DNA of 64,000 nucleotides, taken from contig NZ_CAJXKQ010000009.1 of NCBI RefSeq assembly GCF_913055835.1, positions 53,793 through 117,792 of the forward strand, in the 5' to 3' direction. This document shows, piece after piece, positions 26,139 through 35,875 of this stretch. Positions within the stretch are counted from its first letter, which is position 1. Each line of letters starts with the position of its first letter. Below the pieces are notes generated by a model, which made no database searches, was not told the DNA's origin, and saw only the letters and a program-made list of their open reading frames with translations. This DNA comes from an uncultured Marinobacter sp. (GTDB lineage: Bacteria; Pseudomonadota; Gammaproteobacteria; Pseudomonadales; Oleiphilaceae). The position numbers and the translations under genes were made by a program.

Positions 26139-26960
26139 ATGTCGTCCTCAATAAGCCCTGCCTCCGGTTTCGAGAAACTCCGCCGCATTGAGTCCAGCAA
26201 GGTTTTTCAGGGCGCCGTCATTACCATCATCATCCTGTCGGCACTGACCATTGGCGCTAAAACCTATGACCTGCCACCCCTGGTGGAAAAGTCGCTGATC
26301 GTGATGGACAACGCCATCACCCTGTTCTTCCTGGTGGAGATCCTGTTCCGGTTCGGTGTCTGCGCCAACAAGAAGCGATTTCTGTTCGACGGCTGGAACC
26401 TGTTCGATACCCTGGTGGTTATCGGTAGCCTGATTCCTCTGGATAATTCCGAAGCGGTATTACTGGGGCGCCTGTTGCGGGTTTTCCGGGTGTTGCGTCT
26501 GGTGTCGGTGGTGCCGGAACTCAGGTTCCTGATCAACTCGCTGTTGAAAGCGATCCCTCGCATGGGCTACATCGCCCTGCTGATGTTTATCATCTTCTAC
26601 ATCTACGCGGCCATGGGTTCCATGTTCTTCGCCAGCGTGGACGAGGAGCTGTGGGGCGACGTAGCCATTGCCATGCTGACCCTGTTCCGGGTGGCCACTT
26701 TCGAGGACTGGACCGATGTGATGTACGCCACCATGGAGCAATACCCGCTCAGCTGGATCTTCTACATCACCTTCATTTTCCTGACGGCGTTTGTATTCCT
26801 GAACATGATGATCGGGGCGATTCTTGAGGTCATGAGTGAGGAGCACAATGCCAAGCAGGCCCAGAAGGCCCACGATGAGCGGGATGAGATTGCTCGCCAG
26901 CTCCGGGCCGTTCAGGTGCAGCTGGCGGAGCTGACGAAGCAGGTCAGCGAAAAACGCTGA
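26139..26960 (+). CDS. Bacterial voltage-gated cation channel (NavBac family) with an acidic TFEDWTD filter
   Basis: A 273-residue one-domain (six-helix) channel subunit that should form a tetramer. S4 carries arginines at 111, 114, 117 and 120 (GRLLRVFRVLRL). The pore filter is TFEDWTD at 187-193. After S6 (about 205-232) there is a C-terminal coiled coil (about 237-273), as in NaChBac and NavAb. Sodium channels of this family normally read TLESW; the two extra Asp match the substitutions that make the engineered CavAb calcium-selective. Ion selectivity here is inference. It is convergent with the SirB2 gene. Confidence 0.85.
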   Translation: MSSSISPASGFEKLRRIESSKVFQGAVITIIILSALTIGAKTYDLPPLVEKSLIVMDNAITLFFLVEILFRFGVCANKKRFLFDGWNLFDTLVVIGSLIPLDNSEAVLLGRLLRVFRVLRLVSVVPELRFLINSLLKAIPRMGYIALLMFIIFYIYAAMGSMFFASVDEELWGDVAIAMLTLFRVATFEDWTDVMYATMEQYPLSWIFYITFIFLTAFVFLNMMIGAILEVMSEEHNAKQAQKAHDERDEIARQLRAVQVQLAELTKQVSEKR

Positions 26961-26961
26961 C

Positions 26962-27333
26962 TCAGAACGGCTTGGTCATCGCCAGATGCAGAATCGCGCT
27001 CACCTGCACCAGGGCAAGCACGGCGGCTGAAATTCGAACGGGCTTGCCCAGGGTGGTCTTCAGAGCGAATACGCCGGCAATGATGTAGCCGAACAGCAAT
27101 ACGATCTTGGCAATCAGCCACCCGGGCATGGCCGAGGCGTAGCCGGCGACAAAGACCAGGGAAATGGCCGCGACCAGCAGAATCGTGTCGTTGATATGGG
27201 GAATAAACCGCAGCGGGGTCTGGCGCCAGCCCGGCCGGCCGACCGCGTCCAGCAGCAGGCGCAGGGCAAACAGCGTGATGGTCAGGTACGCGGTAGTCAT
27301 GTGCAGGTGTTTCAGGATCATGTACGACGTCAT
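26962..27333 (-). CDS. SirB2-family membrane protein
   Basis: A 123-residue protein with four hydrophobic helices. The first carries LKHLHMTTAYLTI, and a conserved IPHINDTILL follows, both typical of SirB2. The family's function is unknown; in enterobacteria it lies near prmC/sirB1. Here it is isolated between an ion channel and nnrS. Confidence 0.8.
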   Translation of the reverse strand: MTSYMILKHLHMTTAYLTITLFALRLLLDAVGRPGWRQTPLRFIPHINDTILLVAAISLVFVAGYASAMPGWLIAKIVLLFGYIIAGVFALKTTLGKPVRISAAVLALVQVSAILHLAMTKPF

Positions 27334-27421
27334 GAAAGTTCCCTTGTAATTGAATGGGTTGCACCTATTGTACGCAATCTACCTCCAAGCAGGTATGGTT
27401 AACAAAGTCGGCAAGGTTTAA

Positions 27422-27446
27422 CATATACACAGAATACATGTATATG
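27422..27446. promoter_or_regulatory. Inverted repeat just before the second nnrS
   Basis: CATATACA (27422-27429) and TGTATATG (27439-27446) form a perfect 8-bp dyad with a 9-bp centre, ending at the nnrS ribosome site (GGGAG). It is suitable for a dimeric repressor. It does not fit the NsrR or FNR consensus as I know them. Confidence 0.45.
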
Positions 27447-27456
27447 GGAGACATCT

Positions 27457-28641
27457 ATGTGGGCCATTCCGACTTGCCCTGATCGGGCGTCTGCCAGCGT
27501 CGGTCAGTTATTTTCCTATCCGTTCCGGATATTCTTTCTGTCCATGACCGTTCTGGCCCTAGCCGCCATTCCCCTGTGGGTAATGCAGGTAAACGGAGTT
27601 ATCCGCCTGCCTCTGGCAATGCCCGGTTTATTCTGGCACCAACACGAAATGCTGTTCGGGTTCCTGTCGGCAGCAATCGCGGGGTTCCTGCTGACTGCCG
27701 TTTGCGTATGGACCCAAACCGAGCGTACCCACGGATTCAGGTTAGTGCTGCTGTGGGGCGTCTGGCTTGCAGGCCGTCTGCTGCTGGCAACCGGTGCCGA
27801 CCTGCCGTACTGGCTGGTACAGGGCGTGAACCTCGCTTTCCTTCCTCTGGTAATGGTGGATGCCGGCTGGCGAATCTGGCACGCCCGGCAAAAACGGCAA
27901 CTGATGATCATGGTGGTGCTCGGGCTGCTCTGGCTGATGCAGATCGGCTTTGTAACCCGGCTCGATATGACTTTCAGTTACGGCGCCCTGATCATGGCCA
28001 TGGCACTGATCAGTATTATCGGTGGTCGCATTACTCCCGCATTTTCCACCGGTTGGTTGCGCCAGCGGGGCCTCGACAGCAGCGCCGTGAAAACGGTTCC
28101 CGCCCTCGATATGGCAACGATCTTCAGCCTGATTCTGCTGATGGTCTCTCTGGTCACTGGCTGGCAAACGGTGACCGGAGTGCTGGCGTTGCTGTCCGGT
28201 GCGCTTATGCTGGTGCGTCTGGCGGGCTGGAAAGGCTGGCTAGTTCGCCAGGAACCCCTGCTCTGGATTCTGCACCTGTCCATACTCTGGGTGCCAGTGG
28301 CCCTGTTCCTGCTGGCAGGCACACTGTTCGCAGGCTGGCCTTCCAATGCCTGGAGCCATGCCGCCGGCACCGGGGCAGTGGCGTGCCTGATTTTGGGGGT
28401 TATTGCCCGGGTCGCACTCGGCCACAGTGGCAGACCACTGGTTTTACCCAGGGGGATGGTACTTGCCTTCATCGCCATTCATCTGGCGGCGCTGGTACGA
28501 GTACTCACAGCCTTTGAAATCATTCCATGGCACGGCGGCATTGGCAGCAGCACCCTGCTCTGGCTGTTTGCTTTCGGTATGTTCCTCTACCGGTACACCG
28601 GTATCCTGGCCAGCCCCAGACCGGATGGTCGCGAAGGCTGA
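27457..28641 (+). CDS. NnrS-family heme/copper membrane protein (copy 2)
   Basis: A 394-residue, about twelve-helix NnrS protein with the motif FWHQHEMLFGFLSAAIAGF (from residue 59). It is clearly diverged from the copy at 16609, so the two are paralogues rather than a recent duplication. NnrS limits damage by nitric oxide and related species. An inverted repeat overlaps its leader. It ends next to the convergent SRPBCC gene, where an 11-bp stem (28645-28655 with 28667-28677) may aid termination. Confidence 0.85.
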   Translation: MWAIPTCPDRASASVGQLFSYPFRIFFLSMTVLALAAIPLWVMQVNGVIRLPLAMPGLFWHQHEMLFGFLSAAIAGFLLTAVCVWTQTERTHGFRLVLLWGVWLAGRLLLATGADLPYWLVQGVNLAFLPLVMVDAGWRIWHARQKRQLMIMVVLGLLWLMQIGFVTRLDMTFSYGALIMAMALISIIGGRITPAFSTGWLRQRGLDSSAVKTVPALDMATIFSLILLMVSLVTGWQTVTGVLALLSGALMLVRLAGWKGWLVRQEPLLWILHLSILWVPVALFLLAGTLFAGWPSNAWSHAAGTGAVACLILGVIARVALGHSGRPLVLPRGMVLAFIAIHLAALVRVLTAFEIIPWHGGIGSSTLLWLFAFGMFLYRYTGILASPRPDGREG

Positions 28642-28649
28642 CCCGCTGG

Positions 28650-29165
28650 TCAGGCGGCCAACTCCTGCCTGACCAGCAACTCGAACCTTGCCCTTGCCTG
28701 GCGGAACCGGCTGGCCGGGAAGTGAATACTGATTCCCTCCAGTGCCGCCAGCAACATTTCAAGGTGGGCATCCCAACCCGCGCAGGCAATGGGCACCAGG
28801 TCATCATCAGGCAGCAGCAAGGTCAGTGACAGGCGTGTTCCCTCGTCGATTGGTGCAAGCTCCCAAACCAGCGGTCGCTCGGGGGAATTACCCGAACTCC
28901 AGGAATAGGCGAGGCGACGATTGGGCTGGCAATCTGTGACCCGGCAATCGATCGGCATACCACTGTTTCCAAAATCCAGCTGAACCCGACCGCCCGGCCT
29001 GGCATCAAGTGTACCCGGAGCCAACCACTCTGCCAGATACACCGAGTCTGTCAGCATGGCCCACACACTCTCAGGCCTGTGCCCGACCTCTCTTTCCAGA
29101 AGCACCATAACCCGGTCACCCTTGCGCCGGACCTTGCACTCGATGGTTTCCTCATCCCCGGACAT
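28650..29165 (-). CDS. SRPBCC (AHSA1/START-like) domain protein
   Basis: A 171-residue helix-grip protein: VMVLLEREVGHRPESVWAML begins the fold and ALEGISIHFPASRFRQAR lies in the long C-terminal helix. Such proteins bind hydrophobic ligands or act as chaperone cofactors. No catalytic motif is evident. It is divergent from fabA. Confidence 0.65.
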   Translation of the reverse strand: MSGDEETIECKVRRKGDRVMVLLEREVGHRPESVWAMLTDSVYLAEWLAPGTLDARPGGRVQLDFGNSGMPIDCRVTDCQPNRRLAYSWSSGNSPERPLVWELAPIDEGTRLSLTLLLPDDDLVPIACAGWDAHLEMLLAALEGISIHFPASRFRQARARFELLVRQELAA

Positions 29166-29385
29166 ACCCCCTCCTTGCCAGTTTCGGCTTTACGGATTTC
29201 ACGAAAACAACCTCTGGATGATTCTATTCGCAGGGTCCGGTGAGCACCTTGATGACCATCAAACGGGGCAAACAGACGAAATCCGGGAACTTCAAACCGG
29301 CAATCATCCACTAAAGGTCAATAGCTCCTCGCGAAATTCGAGCTAAAGTATGAGGAAATCATTTTGTAACAGAGATACTGGCACT

Positions 29386-29895
29386 ATGAATCCGGATCGT
29401 TTTGACAAAGAAGACCTGATCAAATGCGGCCATGGTGAGCTCTTCCCCGGCTCCATGCGCCTGCCCATCAACGAAATGCTGATGTTCGACCGCGTTACCC
29501 ATATCGCGGACGACGATGGCCTCTACGGCAAGGGCAGCCTCGTAGCCGAGCTCGACATCAATCCGGACCTCTGGTTCTTCAAGGTACACTTTGTTGACGA
29601 TCCGGTGATGCCGGGCTGCCTTGGCCTGGACGCCATGTGGCAGCTGGTGGGCTTTTTCCTGGCCTGGGGTGGCGGCGAAGGCAAGGGGCGCGCACTGGGC
29701 GCCGGTGAAGTGAAGTTTACCGGCCAGGTGCTGCCCACAGCCAAGAAGGTCACTTACCACCTGGATCTCAAACGCGTGATCCGGCGCAAACTGACCATGG
29801 CAATTGCTGATGGCCGGATGGAAGTAGACGGCCGGGAAATCTACACTGCCAAAGACCTGCGGGTTGGCATGTTCACCTCGACCGATGATTTTTAG
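29386..29895 (+). CDS. fabA: Bifunctional 3-hydroxydecanoyl-ACP dehydratase/isomerase
   Basis: A 169-residue hot-dog-fold enzyme that makes and isomerises trans-2-decenoyl-ACP, the branch point to unsaturated fatty acids. The catalytic His68 (FKVHFVDDP) and Asp82 (CLGLDAMWQ) are in the family positions. The start at 29386 gives a length near that of E. coli FabA (172). fabB follows after 11 bp. A dyad AGCTC-N12-GAGCT lies at 29323-29344; no FabR-type palindrome is seen here, in contrast to the trhA promoter. Confidence 0.97.
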   Translation: MNPDRFDKEDLIKCGHGELFPGSMRLPINEMLMFDRVTHIADDDGLYGKGSLVAELDINPDLWFFKVHFVDDPVMPGCLGLDAMWQLVGFFLAWGGGEGKGRALGAGEVKFTGQVLPTAKKVTYHLDLKRVIRRKLTMAIADGRMEVDGREIYTAKDLRVGMFTSTDDF

Positions 29896-29906
29896 GAGTT
29901 AACAGG

Positions 29907-31118
29907 ATGCGTCGTGTTGTAATCACCGGTATGGGCATAGTTTCCAGCCTTGGTACCAACCAGAAGGAAGTCGCCCAGTCCCTCAAGGAATCCCGTTCCG
30001 GCATCGGCTTCAGTGAGGAAGCCCGGGATAACGGTCTGCGCAGCCACATCTGCGGCCAGATCAACCTGAACCTGCCCGAACTGATTGACCGTAAGCTGTG
30101 GCGCTTCATGTGCCCGGCTTCCGGCTACACCTATCTGGCAATGCTTGAAGCCATTGAGCAGGCCGGGCTGACCGACAAGCACATAAAGGCAGACACCACC
30201 GGTATCATCTTTGGCCAGGGCGGCGCCTCGACAGTTGAGCTGCTCGATTCCATTGATACCCACCGCGATCGCGGTATTCGCCGGGTTGGCCCCTATCGAG
30301 TGCCCCGCACCATGGGCAGTGCCATCAATGCCTCCCTGGCAACCGGGTTTGGCATTCGCGGCATCAACTACGGCATCACCTCTGCCTGCGCCACCAGCGC
30401 GCACTCTATCGGCCATGCCGCGGACCTGATTGCCCTCGGGCGCCAGGATGTGATGTTTGCCGGCGGCGGCGAGGATATCCACTGGACCCTGAGCCTTCTG
30501 TTCGATGCCATGGGCGCCCTGTCGACCAAGTACAACGACACGCCGGAACTGGCGTCGCGCACCTATGACGCAAACCGGGATGGCTTTGTTATCTCTGGTG
30601 GCGGCGGTGTGCTGGCACTCGAGGCGCTGGAGCACGCCGAAGCCCGGGGCGCAAATATCCTGGCGGAACTGGTGGGCTTTGGCGCCACGTCAGACGGCGC
30701 CGATATGGTCGCGCCGAGTGGCGAGGGCGCAGTGCGGTGTATGCAACAGGCCATGAAGAATCTGGATGGCGAGATCAGCTACATCAATACCCACGGCACC
30801 AGCACACCGGCCGGTGACGTAACCGAGCTGAAAGCGCTGAAAGAGACCTTTGGTGACAAGATTCCGCCGCTGAGTTCCACCAAACCCCTGTGCGGCCATG
30901 CCCTGGGCGCGGCGGGCGTTCATGAGGCCATTTACAGCCTGATCATGCAGCGTGAAGGCTTCATTGCGCCTTCTGCCAACATTCAGACTCTTGATGAGGG
31001 TGCCGAGGGCTACCCGATCGTCCGTGAGCGCATGGACAACCAGAATCTCGACCTGGTGATGAGCAACAGCTTCGGCTTCGGCGGTACCAACGCCACGCTG
31101 GTATTCAAGAAGGTCTGA
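29907..31118 (+). CDS. fabB: 3-oxoacyl-ACP synthase I
   Basis: A 403-residue thiolase-fold condensing enzyme that elongates cis-3-decenoyl-ACP. The catalytic triad is Cys161 ([10 protein letters not shown]), His296 ([11 protein letters not shown]) and His331 ([10 protein letters not shown]), two positions below the E. coli numbering. It forms the fabA-fabB operon with an 11-bp gap carrying the AGGAG ribosome site. Confidence 0.97.
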   Translation: MRRVVITGMGIVSSLGTNQKEVAQSLKESRSGIGFSEEARDNGLRSHICGQINLNLPELIDRKLWRFMCPASGYTYLAMLEAIEQAGLTDKHIKADTTGIIFGQGGASTVELLDSIDTHRDRGIRRVGPYRVPRTMGSAINASLATGFGIRGINYGITSACATSAHSIGHAADLIALGRQDVMFAGGGEDIHWTLSLLFDAMGALSTKYNDTPELASRTYDANRDGFVISGGGGVLALEALEHAEARGANILAELVGFGATSDGADMVAPSGEGAVRCMQQAMKNLDGEISYINTHGTSTPAGDVTELKALKETFGDKIPPLSSTKPLCGHALGAAGVHEAIYSLIMQREGFIAPSANIQTLDEGAEGYPIVRERMDNQNLDLVMSNSFGFGGTNATLVFKKV

Positions 31119-31124
31119 GACTGA

Positions 31125-31481
31125 TCAGGACAGCCTGACAGAGCGGTATTCAGCCGGGGATGTCCCCATCCAGCGCTTGAAAGCCCGGCTGAATGCGCTC
31201 AACTCCGAAAACCCGAGCTGCTCGGCAATCTCCACCAGCGGTTTGGTCTTATCCTGCATGTAGGTCAGCGCTTGCCTGCGGCGAACATCCTCAAGCAAAC
31301 GGGCAAACGTCAGCCCTTCACGCTTCAACTTCTTGTGCAGCGTGTAACGGCTCATATGCAGCTGCGACGCCACGACTTCCACACCAACCTTGCCACGAGC
31401 TAACTGCAAACTGATCAGGGAACTGACCCTGACACTCAGCGAAGCCCGCGCCACCTCTGGCGTCAGAGGCTTTGATGCCAT
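31125..31481 (-). CDS. Small AraC-type DNA-binding protein (HTH domain only)
   Basis: A 118-residue protein consisting almost only of an AraC double helix-turn-helix (VVASQLHMSRYTLHKKLKRE; IAEQLGFSELSAFSRAFKRW). The effector-binding domain is absent. The start at 31481 follows AGGAGGAG; a longer frame reaches 31673 but reads as non-coding. It is convergent with fabB. Its target is unknown. Confidence 0.75.
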   Translation of the reverse strand: MASKPLTPEVARASLSVRVSSLISLQLARGKVGVEVVASQLHMSRYTLHKKLKREGLTFARLLEDVRRRQALTYMQDKTKPLVEIAEQLGFSELSAFSRAFKRWMGTSPAEYRSVRLS

Positions 31482-31638
31482 CTGGAACTCCTCCTTTGGA
31501 ACGCTTCGTCCCGAAAACCGAGACCGTGAGCGTACACATGTTAGCCGAAAATAATCAATACGACCTTTGAGCAGGATCAAGGGAACGTCCACCCGCATAC
31601 GGCAAAATGCCCCGCTTTCAGAATCCCCCGGAGCCACT

Positions 31639-32958
31639 ATGAACACCCCGGAACTGCTCGCCCCCGCGGGCACCCCAGAACACCTGGAAACGGCCTTTGC
31701 CTACGGCGCCGACGCTGTCTACGCCGGCCAGCCCCGCTACTCGCTGAGAGTAAGAAACAACAGTTTCAAAGACATTGCAGCCCTCGGTGCAGGAATTGAA
31801 CGGGCCCACGAACTGGGTAAACAGTTCTACCTTGTCTCCAACATAGCACCTCACAACGACAAGGTGCGGTCCTACCTCAGGGATCTGGCGCCAGTACTGG
31901 AACAAAAACCCGACGCGCTGATCATGTCGGATCCCGGCCTGATCATGCTGGTTCGGGAAACATGGCCGGACCAGCCCATCCATCTCTCGGTACAGGCCAA
32001 CGCGGTGAATTGGGCAACCGTCGAGTTCTGGCGCCGCCAGGGCATCAACCGGGTCATCCTGTCCCGGGAACTGGCTCTGAACGAGATCCGAGAGATCCGC
32101 GACCGGGTCCCTGCGATGGAACTGGAAGTCTTCGTCCACGGTGCCCTGTGCATGGCCTACTCGGGCCGCTGCCTGCTTTCGGGTTACATGAATCACCGGG
32201 ATGCCAACCAGGGTGCCTGCACCAACGCCTGCCGCTGGAACTACAAACAGGTACAGCACGGCCACGACCAGACCGGCGACCTGATCGCCACCTGTGGCGG
32301 TAGCGACGTCCAGGAAGTGACGCCAAAAGAAATACTGCTGGAAGAGCCCAACCGCCCGGGCGGCTTCATTCCCGCCTACGAGGACGAACACGGCACCTAC
32401 ATAATGAACTCAAAGGATTTGAGAGCCGTTCAGCACGTCGCCGAACTGGCAAAGATGGGCGTCCACTCCCTGAAAATCGAAGGGCGAACGAAAAGCACCT
32501 ACTACGTAGCCCGCACCACCCAGGTCTACCGCCGCGCCATCGACGAGGCGATGCAGGGCAAGCCCTTCGATATGAACCTGATGGACGAACTGGAAGCCCT
32601 CTCCAACCGCGGCTACACCGAAGGCTTCCTCCGCCGCCATCTTCCCCGGGAATACCAGACCTACGAACAGGGCTCCTCATTCCTGGGCACCCAACAGGTT
32701 GTCGGCACCATCACCGACACCGACGACCAATGGCTGACTATCGATGTGAAAAACAAGTTCTCCCCCGGCGACCAACTGGAACTGATCAGCCCTGCCGGCA
32801 ACATCCGGTTCTCCGCCAGCATCATGGAAAACCGAAACGGCCAGGCCATGGACTGTGCGCCTGGCAGCGGACATATCGTTCGCATCCCGAAACCGGCTGA
32901 TCTTCCACAAACTCTGGAGCACAGCTACCTCACCAGAATCCTGGCTACCGGCGACTAG
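31639..32958 (+). CDS. trhP: Peptidase U32-family tRNA hydroxylation protein TrhP
   Basis: A 439-residue U32 protein (MNTPELLAPAGTPEHLETAF; GADAVYAGQPRYSLRVRNN). The U32 signature region EVFVHGALCMAYSGRCLLSG is followed by QGACTNACRW, which supplies cysteines. E. coli TrhP (YegQ) helps form 5-hydroxyuridine at tRNA position 34. It diverges from the small AraC-type gene and is followed by a long intergenic region leading to suf. Confidence 0.9.
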   Translation: MNTPELLAPAGTPEHLETAFAYGADAVYAGQPRYSLRVRNNSFKDIAALGAGIERAHELGKQFYLVSNIAPHNDKVRSYLRDLAPVLEQKPDALIMSDPGLIMLVRETWPDQPIHLSVQANAVNWATVEFWRRQGINRVILSRELALNEIREIRDRVPAMELEVFVHGALCMAYSGRCLLSGYMNHRDANQGACTNACRWNYKQVQHGHDQTGDLIATCGGSDVQEVTPKEILLEEPNRPGGFIPAYEDEHGTYIMNSKDLRAVQHVAELAKMGVHSLKIEGRTKSTYYVARTTQVYRRAIDEAMQGKPFDMNLMDELEALSNRGYTEGFLRRHLPREYQTYEQGSSFLGTQQVVGTITDTDDQWLTIDVKNKFSPGDQLELISPAGNIRFSASIMENRNGQAMDCAPGSGHIVRIPKPADLPQTLEHSYLTRILATGD

Positions 32959-32970
32959 CAATTAGTCTGA

Positions 32971-33080
32971 GGCGCCGGGCGGGACTGCCTCCCAAAACCG
33001 TGCATTGCCATGGATGGCAATGCCGAGCCCCCCAGGGATGGGTTCACGGCGTGTTTTGGGAGGCAGTCCCACCTGGCGCC
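32971..33080 (+). repeat. Nested-hairpin intergenic repeat, copy 1 (before sufB)
   Basis: Outer arms are perfect 18-mers (32981-32998 and 33053-33070), flanked by GGCGCC on both sides. Inside is a second hairpin, GCATTGCCAT (33002-33011), loop GG, ATGGCAATGC (33014-33023), then a 29-base linker ending CAGGGATGGGTTCACGGCGT. Copy 2 at 34920-35011 has the same order in reverse orientation. Confidence 0.8.
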
Positions 33081-33185
33081 CACCTCAGAAGATCCAGGCT
33101 TACAAGAACCAGACTATCAGCCTCATTACCACCCCCTTAGTGCCCCAAAGGCCGATTAAGGTATAATCACCCGACGCACAAATTA

Positions 33186-33218
33186 ATACCTGACTATTTT
33201 ACTCTGGTATTGTATAAT
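33186..33218 (+). promoter_or_regulatory. suf promoter with IscR type-1-like binding site
   Basis: A 25-bp stretch at 33186-33210 starts ATACCTGACT and ends CTGGTAT; it fits 23 of 25 positions of the IscR type-1 consensus as I recall it. It overlaps a -35-like CTGACT (33190-33195) placed 17 bp before a consensus -10 TATAAT (33213-33218). Repression of suf by [2Fe-2S]-IscR is the natural reading. No iscR gene is in the window. Confidence 0.75.
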
Positions 33219-33434
33219 CGCTCGCCAGAAGCGATGGATTCCGGCTGCTTTTCTGCTCAATTACCAGCAACAGCCCGGAAAATCCGTCATCCAAAAAGCG
33301 ATTGCAGGGCGTACTCACAGGACGAGCGACCACTGCAACACCCAAACTGATAACATCCGATCGACAGCCACTTTTGACGCTGTCGGCGACACCAAGGGCG
33401 CAAGCCCGCGATGAGAGAATACGGAGCGACGATC

Positions 33435-34883
<1,449 letters not shown>

Positions 34884-34919
34884 ACGTCTATGCCCCGCTG
34901 GCCTTGGGGAGGTCAGCAA

Positions 34920-35011
34920 GCGGGGGAGCTTTCCGGGATACGCTGTGAATACGTCCCTGTACGATCGACAAAATCATCCATGATTTTGACGATCCCGGAA
35001 AGCTCCCCCGC
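34920..35011 (-). repeat. Nested-hairpin intergenic repeat, copy 2 (between sufB and sufC)
   Basis: Outer arms are perfect 20-mers (34920-34939 and 34992-35011). The inner hairpin AAAATCAT/ATGATTTT (34970-34977 with 34980-34987) has a 2-base loop. Read on the minus strand, the linker ends CAGGGACGTATTCACAGCGT, sharing 16 of 20 bases with copy 1, although both stems have different sequences. Confidence 0.8.
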
Positions 35012-35089
35012 TCACTGCCCCGAACATTTTCCGGGCACCGAAAGGGTCTAAATTTACAGACAGAATTTCAGAATAGAGAGAAGCCACAA

Positions 35090-35863
35090 ATGCTGAGCAT
35101 CAAGAACCTGCACGCATCCGTTGAGGGCAAAGAAATCCTCAAAGGCATCAACCTGGAAATCAAGGCCGGGGAAGTTCACGCCATTATGGGTCCTAACGGC
35201 TCTGGCAAAAGTACCCTGTCTCAGGTGCTTGCAGGCAACGAAGCATTTGAAGTCACCGAGGGTGAAATCACTCTGAATGGCGAGAACCTGTTGGAGCTTG
35301 AAACCGAAGAGCGTGCCCGTGAAGGCATCTTCCTGGCATTCCAGTACCCGGTGGAAATCCCCGGGGTAAGCAACCTGCAGTTCCTGCGCACCGCCGTGAA
35401 CGCCATGCGCCAGCACAAAGGCCAGGACGAGATGAACGCGGCCGAGTTCATGAAGCTCGCCAAAGAGATTTCCAAACAGGTGGATCTGGACCCGTCGTTC
35501 CTCAAGCGGGGCGTCAACGAAGGCTTCTCCGGTGGTGAGAAAAAGCGTAACGAGATCCTCCAGGCACTGCTGCTGCAGCCGAAGCTGGCGATTCTCGACG
35601 AGACCGATTCTGGTCTTGATATCGACGCCCTGAAGGTTGTCTCTGACGGCGTAAACGCTCTGCGCGCGGAAGACCGGGCCATCCTGATGGTCACCCACTA
35701 CCAGCGCCTGCTGAACCACATCGTGCCGGATTATGTGCACGTGCTGGCCGGCGGCAAGATCATCAAATCCGGTGGCCGCGAACTGGCCCTGGAGCTGGAA
35801 GAACGCGGCTACGGCTGGCTGGGCATCAAGGATGAAGAACCTGCCGACAGTACAGCCAATTAA
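35090..35863 (+). CDS. sufC: Fe-S cluster assembly ATPase SufC
   Basis: A 257-residue ABC-type ATPase subunit of SufBC2D. Walker A is GPNGSGKST (34-42), the signature is FSGGEKKRNE, and Walker B is LAILDETDSGLD. It lacks membrane segments, as expected. It begins about 200 bp after sufB, beyond the hairpin repeat, and precedes sufD by 12 bp. Confidence 0.97.
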   Translation: MLSIKNLHASVEGKEILKGINLEIKAGEVHAIMGPNGSGKSTLSQVLAGNEAFEVTEGEITLNGENLLELETEERAREGIFLAFQYPVEIPGVSNLQFLRTAVNAMRQHKGQDEMNAAEFMKLAKEISKQVDLDPSFLKRGVNEGFSGGEKKRNEILQALLLQPKLAILDETDSGLDIDALKVVSDGVNALRAEDRAILMVTHYQRLLNHIVPDYVHVLAGGKIIKSGGRELALELEERGYGWLGIKDEEPADSTAN

Positions 35864-35875
35864 GGAGGTCGCGGA

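Larger units (their letters stand above)
32959..33434. other. 476-bp intergenic region before the suf operon
   Basis: No convincing gene is present. It holds a structured repeat (32971-33080), two TATAAT sequences (33162-33167 and 33213-33218), an IscR type-1-like site (33186-33210) and a leader of about 210 bases before sufB. The leader contains no obvious riboswitch fold that I can name. Confidence 0.7.

Noticed and set aside
27360..27400. ATTG-TACG-CAAT near 27377 considered as an FNR-type site
   Set aside because: The arms are too short and the central half-site bases do not match TTGAT/ATCAA.
27576..28517. 313-codon plus-strand frame inside nnrS copy 2
   Set aside because: Overlaps the conserved NnrS frame and lacks a start context or domains.
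29166..29385. FabR/DesT operator before fabA
   Set aside because: No palindrome like the one at 15249 was found; only the AGCTC-N12-GAGCT dyad, which does not fit the consensus.
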